A stretch of 64,000 bases of DNA, from NCBI RefSeq assembly GCF_023856365.1, contig NC_064537.1, forward strand, positions 4,437,732-4,501,731. Reading direction: 5' to 3'. The position numbers and the translations under genes are program-made. The notes below the pieces were generated by a model. That model was not told the origin of the DNA. It saw only the letters and a program-made list of their open reading frames with translations, and did not search any database. The DNA comes from Brienomyrus brachyistius (taxonomy: Eukaryota > Chordata > Actinopteri > Osteoglossiformes > Mormyridae). Positions 55,186 through 64,000 of the stretch are shown one piece after another; within the stretch, counting starts at the first letter, position 1; each line of letters starts with the position of its first letter.

Positions 55186-55499
55186 TGTCCTTCAGAACGG
55201 TGTCCCGAGTAGGCGGGGCACTCCAGGAACAAATCTGCTGTGTGACAAGGTAACTTCATCATGTGACCCAAACCTAGGTCACCCAAATCATTGCAGGCTG
55301 TGTACTGCTTCCAGGAATACTCAGCCATACGGGAGAGGGGCTTTGTGGTTACCCCAGGGCGTGGAGGTTGAATCCTATGATATGTGTGGAGTTTACAGGC
55401 CATGGAGTCACCAAGACCCTATATGGGACGGGATGGCCCTGAGCTGAGCACCCTGGTCTGACCGACGAACAGCGACAGCAGCCATCTTCAAAGCCCTGG
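55186..55499. other. Non-coding stretch, no gene seen
   Basis: Another weak tRNA-like word (GGAGGTTGAATCCTATG, about 55364-55380) may be a further retroposon scrap. No gene. Confidence 0.4.
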
Positions 55500-55670
55500 C
55501 AGAGGGCCGGGCCCCAGGGGCCCTCTGTCGCGCCTCAATTAGGCGCTAAATTTGGCAGAGGCGCTAATTGGGAGGAAAGAATAACGGCAACGCATCGTAT
55601 TTACGAGCCGCCGCCGCTCCGGCCGCATGGCCGTGAGACAGGCGAGCGTCATGAAGAAATTAGCAAAGCA
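55500..55670. other. Possible conserved non-coding element
   Basis: An 8-bp inverted repeat AGAGGGCC/GGCCCTCT (55501-55526) is followed by CGCCTCAATTAGGCG (55531-55545) and two copies of AGGCGCTAA (55541 and 55559) in TAAATTT and TAATTGGG contexts. A CpG-rich CGAGCCGCCGCCGCTCCGG follows. No reading frame fits. The paired homeodomain-type sites suggest an enhancer, untested. Confidence 0.35.
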
Positions 55671-55859
55671 AACACATCACCCTGCAACGTGCTGGGGGGC
55701 AGCGGGGGGGTCAATGAGCCAGCCGCCTGACACAACAAGGCTGGGCCTCGCCTCAAAGCAGAGATGGGGGGGCCTTCGTTAGCCCGAAATGAACTGTCTG
55801 TACGGCCTGTCAGAGTCACAAGCTCATCCCGAATGAGAAAGGCCAGTTACCATGATCAA
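55671..55859. other. Non-coding spacer
   Basis: Single-copy sequence leading into the ATCC array. Confidence 0.5.
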
Positions 55860-56107
55860 TACATCCATCCATCCATCCATCCAACATCCACCCATCCATC
55901 CATCAATCCATCCAACATCCACCCACCCATCCATAAATCCATCCATCCAACATCCACCCACCCATCCATAAATCCATCCATCCAACATCCACCCATCCAT
56001 CCATCCATCCAACATCCATCCACCCATCCATCCATCCAACATCCACCCACCCATCCATCCATCCATCCATCCATCCAACATCTATCCATCCATCATCCAT
56101 CCATTCA
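55860..56107 (+). repeat. (ATCC)n-derived array with AACATCCACC inserts
   Basis: CATC repeats are interrupted regularly by CCAACATCCACCCACCCATC and ATAAATCC words, giving a 30-60-base higher rhythm. All frames are open for 70-150 codons (IHPSIHPS and GWMDGWM-type peptides), none of them genes. Confidence 0.93.
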
Positions 56108-56389
56108 ACCATCCACTTATCCAGCACAGAGATGCAGGCATTCCTCTCCATTATTCTTGTATTACCATCACCGTTTGTCTAATGTGGAATATTTGTTATG
56201 TTACATTAAGTAGCACCCCGCCCTCTGTCACCCCCCCCCCTTAAGTGACTGATAATTGTACAGGACTGTTTTGTACTGTGTACGTTTTGCCAAAGACTGC
56301 CTTAGCGCAGTAACACTTGTCCTACCCCGAGTGCAGCGTGGGGGCAGGTGAGAGGAGTGTCATTTCATTTCATACTTGTCCTGATCTGA

Positions 56390-56887
56390 CTACATGATGT
56401 TGCGTTTGATGAGTGATGCTTTGCCATTATAAACGTTAAGCCCCTTTATCTGCTGTCCATCCTCCACGAAAAACCACAGAAAACCACTGTGGCGGCGCTG
56501 CCTGATGCAGATCTTCATCCCGATGCTACGCCAAAGGAATTCAGGGGTGACAGTCCCACCTGGTACCTGAACATCTAACTTCCTGGGGAATTTGGAACTG
56601 CCAGTGCAGTGGGGGTCTTTGGTGTGCTTAGGAGGAACCATCCCACGCAGGAATCGCGAGCCGGGATCATGTGACCAGAGAGTACAGCCCTCTCAGTGAG
56701 GCATCACCCGCAAGACGCTCGAAGGGCCCGGTCAGTGCTTCAGGGTCAGAGCAGTTAGATTAAGCTTCTCACCATAACTGTGGGATTGTGGGAAAGCAAG
56801 ACCCCTTTGAGGATGCCCTCCCGGGGGCCACCACCAGACATGCGCTTCGATGCCATCATCAGCTCAACAGTCCTCTCTAGTATGTTC
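56390..56887 (-). CDS. Possible two-exon coding segment, unidentified
   Basis: This is the only place where frame and splice signals agree. Minus-strand block 56887-56773 is bounded by TATTTTACACCAG before it and GTGAGAAG after it, and is open for 38 codons, including TVELMMASKRMSGGGPREG. A 146-bp gap follows, ending CTAAG. Block 56626-56390 continues in phase for 78 codons to a TAG stop, including TPEFLWRSIGMKICIRQRR and HSGFLWFFVEDGQQ. Codon choice is not biased by simple repeats. I do not recognise the protein and claim no domain. No upstream exon was established (a minus-strand open frame at 56992-57300 is a possible one), and no AATAAA was found close downstream. A chance frame, a transposon gene scrap or a non-coding RNA are the alternatives. 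Without an intron, an ATG at 56641 would give 83 codons. Confidence 0.25.
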
Positions 56888-57460
56888 CTGGTGTAAAATA
56901 GAAACCATTTGCAGAACCTTCTGTTCGGTGGTGCTTCGAGCTTGATGCTCTCCCCACACGCCCCAGCCGCTGCTCTGTGCCCTAGCAGTCCTCAGACTGC
57001 GGGAGCATGTATGTCCGAAGTGGCACATGTATGGGGAAAAAGACCGGAATATTCTATCTCACTGGGCATTTTCCTTGCCAAACCCGTGAGTCTCTTCTCT
57101 CTGCAACCTTCCAACTGGAGCATGAGGTACACAAGGTGCCTGTCAGCCGCTGCGTGTTGCCGCCTGGAAACCCTTCTCAGTTCATTTTCCCGGAGTTCCT
57201 CTGTAGGACGCCCCCCAAACGCCTGGTCTTTAATCCACCCTCCTTTGTCCGGCTGATGGGTAAATCTGCTCTCGGCGTCCCCCACAGCAACGTAAGACAC
57301 GCCGGGGCTGCATTATAACCGGCTGCTGTTTTCAATTTACACAACGGAACGAATGAGCAAAAATAAGCAAGTAAATAAATATAACAAATGGAAGCGAAAA
57401 ATGATGGGAAAATTCTAGAGAGGTTTACATGCACGCACGCACACACAGACACACACAAGA

Positions 57461-57461
<1 letters not shown>
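56888..57461. other. Stretch upstream of the candidate exons
   Basis: Open frames exist on both strands between 56909 and 57318. The minus-strand one (SYVAVGDAESRF... to LARKMPSEIEYSG) lies in the right direction to belong with the candidate exons, but no good donor was found at its end. Confidence 0.3.

Positions 57462-57499
<38 letters not shown>
57462..57499 (+). repeat. (CA)n microsatellite
   Basis: CA run of 38 bases preceded by shorter CA/GA words from 57430. Confidence 0.95.
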
Positions 57500-57503
<4 letters not shown>

Positions 57504-57665
57504 ACTCTGGTTCCTATATGTGCTGCACTGCATTTACAATTATCACGATGCAGGTGGCATCACAATGTCCCTTCAATCCCACCCTAGATCAGGGGAGACA
57601 AACCCCAAAGACTCCATTTTAGAGGACATTTCAGCTCCAAATGTTCCCCAGATACCTTCAAATGA

Positions 57666-57742
57666 ATCCATCCATCCATCCATCCATCCATCCATCCATC
57701 CATCCATCCATCCATCCATCCATCCATCCATCCATCCATCCA
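57666..57742 (+). repeat. (TCCA)n microsatellite
   Basis: About 19 perfect TCCA units. Frames give IHPS repeats. Confidence 0.97.
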
Positions 57743-59019
57743 ATCAAGGCACTTCAGGAAGCAAACCCTTTACCTGTTACTGTAAAAGTCTGCTACCACG
57801 GTGACCGAGAGCATGGGCCACTCTGATAGGCCAGAGCACATGCACACGCGTGTACCATCATGTGTAAACATCACGCCCATCTCCCCTCGCTTATCCTGTG
57901 GGTGGTGGTGTCGGCGCCGGACGGCTCCTCGGTGAACGGGGCCCTTTGTTGGGGCGGTGCTCCGTGGTGGGGGGGGTTCAGACGCCGCGGCTCCCCCTGC
58001 GAGGCGCTACGCTGCCATTTAGGGTGCAAGTGAAAGCTGAAAATCCGATTTGGGACGCGTGTGGAATGAGGCGGTTAATGAGGAGCAATCTGAAGCTCCG
58101 GTCGGAGAAGTGCAGGGTGGGGGGGGGGGGGTACTAGTGGGTCAGCTCCAGACCCCCACCAGGGCTCCGTGACTGGGAGGGAGCACATGTTTCCGTTTAT
58201 GTGCTGGTCAGATGCTCCCCCTGCAGCTGGTTAAGTCCATGCGGCCGAATCATGTTGCCAGAAAGGGAGTGGGGGGGGGGGGGGGGGGTGGTACTGAGAA
58301 AGCCCCCCCCATCATAAAAGGCCTTGACCTACACGAATCAAGAAGCTGGGCGGGTTGTGGCTGAAGGAAGAAGACTTATCCACCCCCACCGAATTCCAAG
58401 CACGTGGCCAAAATCCCCTACGGCCCCATGAAACCACATCTCCCCCCCACACCCGACCTTTGACCCTGACCCCATCACACCTCATGCTCATAGAGTACCC
58501 ATCCGCCAGCAGGGGTGGCTTGGAAGGGTTAACTCCGAGCAGTGGAGCTGGTAGCTCGTGAATCCCGAACAAGATGGAATGATTAGGGAGGGGCGTTCAC
58601 ACTGATGGGATTCCCCGGGCACGCTGAGGATTCCCTAGGGATTCGCAGACGTAGGCAGACCCCCCCAGTGACAGGTGAGCTCACTGCAGCCCCCCAGCCC
58701 TCCCACCTCGGCCTGTCACTCACCAAGCAAATGAGGGCCCCCCTCATCTGAAAGCAGGACTGACTCCCCCCCCCAAGGAGACCACGTCATACCGCCAGGC
58801 ACCTGTTTACCATCAAACGTTTTTTTTGTAGCGATTCCAGTTGGAGGTGATGATGCCCGGGAAGGCTGCAGTCAGATCCGGGCCTTCCCATCACTTCCCG
58901 GGCATTTCCGCCCCTCACGCTACATGACGCAGGCATGCGTCCTTCCCAATGAGTGAGACGGACAGGAGAGGGGCGACGTGCCGACATGGCACGTCCTCCA
59001 GCTGCCACGTGGCCCCCTA
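57743..59019. other. Non-coding stretch, no gene seen
   Basis: G runs at 58119-58131 and 58271-58288. No exon is recognised. Confidence 0.4.
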
Positions 59020-59210
59020 CAGGCCCGGAGGTACGTCAGCGGCTGACGTCAGAGCAAGCTCACTTTCTGGCTGCGCCGGGCCCAGGTTCAGTCGGGTTCG
59101 TCCACAAAGCCCCCTTGTCATGCGAGCAGGAAGGACATTGCTGTGGTTTTGATCGGAGGTTAATTTTAGCTGGCGCCCACGAGGTCTCCTGGACGCCTCT
59201 GCACCCCGCC
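59020..59210. other. Possible conserved non-coding element
   Basis: A palindromic CRE TGACGTCA (59044-59051) is followed by ACAAAGCCCCCTTGTCATGC, GGACATTGCTGTGG and GGAGGTTAATTTTAGCTGG. It is repeat-free. The motif content suggests an enhancer or promoter-proximal element. Untested. Confidence 0.3.
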
Positions 59211-60041
59211 CGCATACCTCTACCCCTTTCTTTTTTTGCCACGTCTGTTTGCTTGGGGCATGGAGTTCGGGCCCACGTACAGGCAGCCGCATAAGGACCG
59301 GACCCACCGGTCCCGGTGAAGCACCGTTTGGCCGTGACTCTCTCGCAGGTGTACAGTGGCGTTCACGGCATTCCCAGCGCCCCGCAGGCTCGCGCACATG
59401 TAGACACACAGAGGACTTTCTGCATTCTGTCCGTGCACGTGTGCGAGTGCGAATGAGTGTGTACGTGGTGTAAAGCACAAGCCTTGCACGCCTTCTTTTC
59501 TCCACGGCGACAATTAACCGTGTAGTTTCAAACGAAAAGTTTTAAAACAAACTTGCAAAATTTGCTTGTCTCAAAAACAAACCCGCGTTTCGGCACAATC
59601 TGGTCTGGCCAGAGCTGTGAGTGAGTTGCACAAGTTTGCCCCCCCCCCCCCCCCTGTCAGCCCCTCCACCCCCCCAACAGTGTTTGCTGAGGGGGTCTAG
59701 GTAAAATATGAGGCTGAAGAGCAGAGCAGGGAGCAGAATCTAGACACTGGCAGATGTTCACCAATCCAAACAGCTGGTGCCCCCCCACCCAGCACTGTGC
59801 TGAGTCAGGGCCCCCACCTGCTTTATTTGATAAAAAGAGAACTACACAGAAGACTGTCATGAGTCACCTAGAGTCAGTGAGTTTAGCTTGGGATAGCAGA
59901 AAATAGCTGAATACCAACTCAGAATCATACGTCCATCCATCTGTCTTCTGACCCCACCGTGGTCGGAAATCACCTCTGTAAATCTCACAGAAGGTCTCCT
60001 CCACTTGCTCCAATCAGCTTTGGGATTTCCTCAAAAAAACT
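59211..60041. other. Non-coding stretch with C16 run
   Basis: C run at 59639-59654. No supported gene. Frames on both strands at 59017-59513 overlap and show no family. Confidence 0.4.
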
Positions 60042-60203
60042 ATTTCATTTATTTAGCAGACAGTTTTATCCAAAGCAAAGTATAATTCAGAGAATCTGGA
60101 GTAACTGGGAGTTAAGGGGGCCATGAGTGACATCACTCTGCCAGCCTGGGATTTAAACCAACAACCATCACAGCCACAGAGTCCAAACCCACATAGCCAC
60201 ACT
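60042..60203 (-). mobile_element. tRNA-derived SINE, minus strand
   Basis: Minus-strand reading: head GTGTGGCTATGTGGGTTTGG, B box region GTTGGTTTAAATCCCAGG, body CCCCCTTAACTCCCAGTTAC, tail TGGATAAAACTGTCTGCTAA-ATAAATGAAA. It has the same TCTGCTAAAT tail as the plus-strand SINE at 50263, so both belong to one family or to tail-sharing families. Confidence 0.82.
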
Positions 60204-61539
60204 CCGCATATATCTCTTCAAGGTTGCCTGATCACTCCACCCCCACGATCTATGTGGTAAGAGGTATTAATTATAGTCACACAGGAATCTTTATGCGCGT
60301 TTCTGTAACCGTGGTTACTGCGGGGAAGCATGGAATGGATCAAACTCACATAAGGAGGCGGACACCTTGCTGTGTAATCGATAGAGAGCATTCTGGGAGG
60401 ACTGCACGTGCAAGCCCAACGATTCGTCATAAAAGCGAACCCATGCTAAATGCCAGTGCTAAGCACCCAATCAGCTCACTGCAGGCTGCAGGTGCAGTGA
60501 GGACCCACACCGAAGCATAAACCGCCAGTGAATCTAAAGCAGAGCCTTATAATTAAGTCAGTCCAGTCATGAAAAGCATTTCAGTGGCTGATGATTCAGT
60601 GGTTTGTAGGGGGCATCGCACTCATTTTGCCAGATGTCCAGTCCACACCCCCAGAAGCTAATGCCCCCCCGATAAATAAAGTGCATGATGTCTGTCAGGA
60701 GAGTGGGTCAGGTTCATAAATCACAGCGGGGTCTAATGGGGTCAGTACCCTGACCCCCCCCCCCCCCCGCCTTACCTGCTCCGCACGGCCCATCCACCTG
60801 CCGTCTCAGACAACATAGCATTTTGCTGACACCGGAGTGGTGGGGGGCAGGGGCCTGCATGACAGGGCAGCCTCCTAATCCCTCAAGCCCCCCTCTCTGA
60901 ACTGCAGCTCTGCTCCAAGTCCCAGAACCGTGGAGCCTGTGTGTCCACGCCGACGCTGGGCTCACATAGAGATTGGAAAATTAATAGATTACGGAGAGGA
61001 CAAACAACAATGAGGAGGGAATGTACAAAATCCCCCCCACCCCCCATCCGCGGCCCGGGCGTACTGTAATGGATTAAGGAGGAGTAGAGGTGCATTGAGG
61101 GTGCCAGCAGGGAGAGAGGGGGGGGCAGAGGGACACTGCGTGTTTCAGCAAGATGAGATGGCGTTAGCCTGGATTTCAACCCCACCCCCACCCCCACAAG
61201 GACGGCCACTCCTTTGAAGTTCACTCGTGCCCCTTCCATGGCAACAGCCACGGCCTTACCTCATCAGGCGCCCGGCCACCCCCACCTGTCCCGCGGAATG
61301 GCATTCTGTTCTGCGGATGAGCATCTCCGTGGCGACCACCACAACATGCCAGTTTTCATGTGCTCGCTGTCGGAAGAAACTCAAGTCGGGGTCGGGGTTC
61401 CCCCCAGTACCCGGCTCCGGTGGTGCTCCTTCCTGTCCTTCCTGAGGACGGGCACTAGGTGAGGGGCGGAGCCTTTCACACGGTTTAAAACAGCACTCAT
61501 CCTGCCGTCCCCTCCTATGCGCTCACGGGACATCAGGAC
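60204..61539. other. Non-coding stretch, no gene seen
   Basis: C run at 60754-60768. The remaining sequence is single-copy and unrecognised. Confidence 0.4.
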
Positions 61540-61625
61540 ACCGTCGGGAGACCGCATTTCCGCCCGCCAAATTTATGACATTACTTACAGATTGCGATCT
61601 TTACGACGTGCATTTCAGCTGAGTG
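61540..61625. other. Possible conserved non-coding element
   Basis: CGCCCGCCAAATTTATGACA, TTACTTACAGATTGCGATCT and TTACGACGTGCATTTCAG form a dense, repeat-free block with TTTATGAC and TTGCGAT words. This is inference from texture only. Confidence 0.2.
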
Positions 61626-62009
61626 CCTTATTTTTTTCTGCTCAGCCAGCAGGCTCTGAGGGGCCCCCCAGGGGGAAGCCAATGGGCAGAGGTGAAAATT
61701 TCAGGGCCAGAAAGTGCAAATCCATTCCCAGGTTTTTTTTTCAACCAGCCAGTTGAGTCCTCTGTGACTGTGACTCTTTATGCTCAGTTGGTCGAAACAA
61801 AACCTTGGTCTGGATTTTTGCTTTCTAGACACGAAATTTTCATCTCTGACAATGGGACCACCGATCAGCCGCAACTTCCGGGACGGTCACCCATCAAGTG
61901 GCTGAACTCATTGACTAACAGACCAAGGGGACAGACCTTATCTGGCTTATGGAGGTATATCTGAGTACATTAGGCCTGCGTGGCCAAATCTCAAGTCAGA
62001 GAAATGAAT
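61626..62009. other. Non-coding stretch, no gene seen
   Basis: Single-copy sequence. No exon is accepted. Confidence 0.4.
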
Positions 62010-62170
62010 GTAACACATGTTCGACTCGCCATGGTGGGCAGACACCAAGGCTGTGGGTTCGAACCCACCACCAGGGCAGTTTGAGTGCATCACCTATGGA
62101 TATTCCAGTTTGCTCCCACAGACCAAAGACACGCAGTCCAGATGTCCTGTTTAAGACGTAGGACGAGCCA
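62010..62170 (+). mobile_element. tRNA-derived SINE
   Basis: A B box in GCTGTGGGTTCGAACCCACC is followed by TTGAGTGCATCACCTATGGA, TATTCCAGTTTGCTCCCACA and GACCAAAGACACGCAGTCCA. The CCACAGACCAAAGACA(T/C)GCAG word is the standard body of a common fish SINE. The tail is lost. Confidence 0.78.
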
Positions 62171-62284
62171 CCGGCAAAATGATAACGCAAGTGCCAGTTA
62201 AAAATTCTTGTGGATACCAGTGGAATTATCAGCTTGGCATTTACTGGGATGCCAGGCAAACTGGGCTCCTAATCCAGGGCTGCC

Positions 62285-62440
62285 TGCCCCCTTCTGAGAA
62301 CATGCTCTTAATTGCCTTTAATGAGCTGCGCGCCCCTTTGATGTGGTGTGGCGCATGAAAAACAAACAAAGCTCAGCAAACAGAGAGCCCTCAACGAGCA
62401 TCACGCCTCCCAGCTCACATTTTCATGCCTCAGAGTCTCG
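62285..62440. other. Possible conserved non-coding element
   Basis: CTCTTAATTGCCTTTAATGAG followed by a TCF/LEF-like CTTTGATG (62336-62343) and AAAACAAACAAAGCTCAGCA. It is repeat-free and without a defensible frame. A regulatory role is inferred only. Confidence 0.3.
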
Positions 62441-62578
62441 CCAGAAGCTGGCCTGCTCTGGGCGGAGTTAGGGACCGGCCGCGCCACGCGGCCAACCGCG
62501 ACAGCTGTGGACCCCCGACCAGCACGCCGAAAGGAGCTTCTCCCATCATCCCCTGAACAGGAACAGGAAGTACAGCAC

Positions 62579-62667
62579 CAGTTAAAAGTTTGGACACACC
62601 TACTGATAGAAAGGTATACTTGTACTATTTTGTACATTTTAGAATAATTATAAAGACACCAAAATTT
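62579..62667 (+). mobile_element. Tc1-like transposon end, isolated
   Basis: CAGTTAAAAGTTTGGACACA-CCTACTGATAG followed by TGTACTATTTTGTACATTTT-AGAATAATTATAAAGACACC matches the terminal region of a second Tc1 family common in fish (AAAAGTTTGGACACACC...ACTATTTTCTACATTGTAGAATAAT). Only one end is present. It differs from the 23260 element, whose end reads AAAAGTTTACATACACC. Confidence 0.88.
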
Positions 62668-62760
62668 GTGGGTTGCGACTCAGAAGGTTGTCGGTTCAGT
62701 GTCCTTCCCCCAGTGCCTTCTCCAGAAACCTGAGACGCCAACAAAAAGTTCACTGAACAG
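62668..62760 (+). mobile_element. tRNA-like SINE fragment
   Basis: GGGTTGCGACTCAGAAGGTT and GTCGGTTCAGTGTCCTTCCC abut the Tc1 end directly. The upstream half of the head is missing, perhaps truncated at the junction. Confidence 0.45.
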
Positions 62761-64000
62761 GACCCACCTGGGGGATGCCAACCCCCCCCACCTAATATTG
62801 CAAAAGACACAGAGCCCTGGGAGGGAACGGGTGGAGGTGGGGGGGCGAGAAGATGATCCTAACAATGGCACCACTGTCTCTGCTGAAAAAAGTGTCCCAA
62901 GGACAGCTGCCGCCCCAGGGAAGAAGGTACCTGCCAGTCACCAGGACCTGTCTGAGGGGCTAGTGCCCTATTGGAGGAGTGGGCTGGAGGCGGAGCTGGG
63001 GGTGGGCCAGGAGGCGGGGCAGCCCCACAGGTTCAGGTTCAGGGTCTGACTGCATCAAAGAGGCCTTGTTTGTCCCCCCCCCATCTCAGGCAGTCCACCA
63101 CACCCACTCCTCCACCAGCAGCTCTTATTTCCACACTTGGAAAGGTTCTTTCCAAGGGAACGCTCTAGGTAAGCTGGGGGGGGGGCAGGACATGTGCTCT
63201 TATCAACCAATCAGATCAGCCACAGGAAATGAAGCAAAATAGCCAAGCAGCTATATTGGGGTTAAAGCACAGTAGGTTAACCAGGAATGAATATATGGGG
63301 TGTTATGAGTCAAAGGTACCCAGAAGAGGTCCCTGAAATTCAAGGTCTGCCTCAGAAAACAATCAAGAAAAATGTAACTATGGCTGAAATCCAAAATACT
63401 TGTGCAGTTCGGTGAGGCCACCTTCTGTGTAGCAATCTAAACAGCAGTCAGTCACATCTGATTGGCTGGTCGTCTGAAAGGCAAAATTCTACATTTTCCA
63501 TTAGCCAGCTACCTGTCAATCACATTTCAGCAGCCAATCATGTGCCGATAACCTTTGCTTATCTGTCAATCACCTGTCATTAACCAATTAGAAAAACCTT
63601 CCCTCTCCCTCTGTGTAAAAACAGTCTTAAATTATATACCCCTTCAACAAATGACATCCAAGTATACATGAATGCATGTCTTGTTCCTAAGTAGTTATTT
63701 TAAGCTCTTAAAGTTAATAGTTTAAAATGCAGTAGCAATACACGCATCCCAGAAGCAAAATGTTTAATCTGATGGCTCGAACCCTCAGCCCCCCCTCCGA
63801 CATGTCTCTGCTGGGCCCGGGGCAGACGCGGCAGAAGCGCCAGGCCCTCAGGCCCATTAAAATGAGCCCCAGGTCCCCCCACCTCCAGAAAACGGTAGCA
63901 CGCAGCATGTGACTCCCCACCGGGCCGCGTGGTCCGGGGGCCTAACAGCACTCAACTGGGATCCGCGTTACTGCCGCCCTCACTGGAGGGAGGAGATGGA
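62761..64000. other. Non-coding stretch to the window end
   Basis: No exon is recognised. Around 63440-63600 there is a diverged two-copy repeat in which CTGTCAATCAC recurs 50 bases apart (63513 and 63563), with several CCAAT/ATTGG words. A C+G-rich patch follows at 63790-63940. Confidence 0.4.

Noticed and set aside
55764..56213. Frames with IHPSIHPS and GWMDGWM repeats
   Set aside because: Produced by the ATCC tandem array, open in several frames by composition.

Overview
This is vertebrate nuclear DNA, most likely from a ray-finned fish. The evidence is a decayed Tc1/mariner transposon with paired end motifs, a palindromic hAT-type MITE with an intact 8-bp target duplication, tRNA-headed SINEs that end in TCTGCTAAAT, and a very dense load of (CA)n, (ATCC)n, poly-G/poly-C and minisatellite arrays. 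I could not fix the species. There is no bacterial gene organisation, and no CRISPR array or phage. The long open frames are low-complexity or repeat translations (proline runs from poly-C, IHPSIHPS from ATCC, VCVCVC from CA), not genes.

Layout: 0.1-7 kb holds a hAT-like relic, two copies of one 0.45-0.54-kb terminal-inverted-repeat element and a 19-bp minisatellite. 8.2-9.0 kb is a 46-bp minisatellite. 9-19 kb is single-copy intronic or intergenic sequence with a few microsatellites and one strongly pyrimidine-biased tract. 19-25 kb is richer in A+T and carries a CA-associated repeat, degenerate tandem repeats, the hAT MITE and the Tc1 relic. A CpG-rich block at 25.3-25.5 kb, next to a (TA)n tract, is the best promoter or first-exon candidate. 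29-37.4 kb is a tandem-repeat district with 44-bp, 48-bp and 20/16-bp minisatellites, the last 2.5 kb long with higher-order duplications, plus ACAGAC-type arrays. It also holds a nearly identical 67-bp core present twice in opposite orientation about 5 kb apart. 37.6-40 kb contains a probable LINE 3-prime relic and a tRNA-like piece, and ends at a 500-base assembly gap. 41-64 kb is single-copy DNA sprinkled with SINEs, CA-flanked repeats and ATCC arrays.

No protein-coding gene could be recognised with confidence. The only splice-consistent candidate is a two-block minus-strand frame at 56.39-56.89 kb, of unknown identity. Several repeat-free blocks with homeodomain-type, GATA-, POU- or CRE-like motifs look like conserved non-coding elements, but that can only be tested by alignment. 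The window is best read as intergenic or large-intron sequence near a developmental-type locus (the last point is inference). I see no evidence of a novel multi-gene system.
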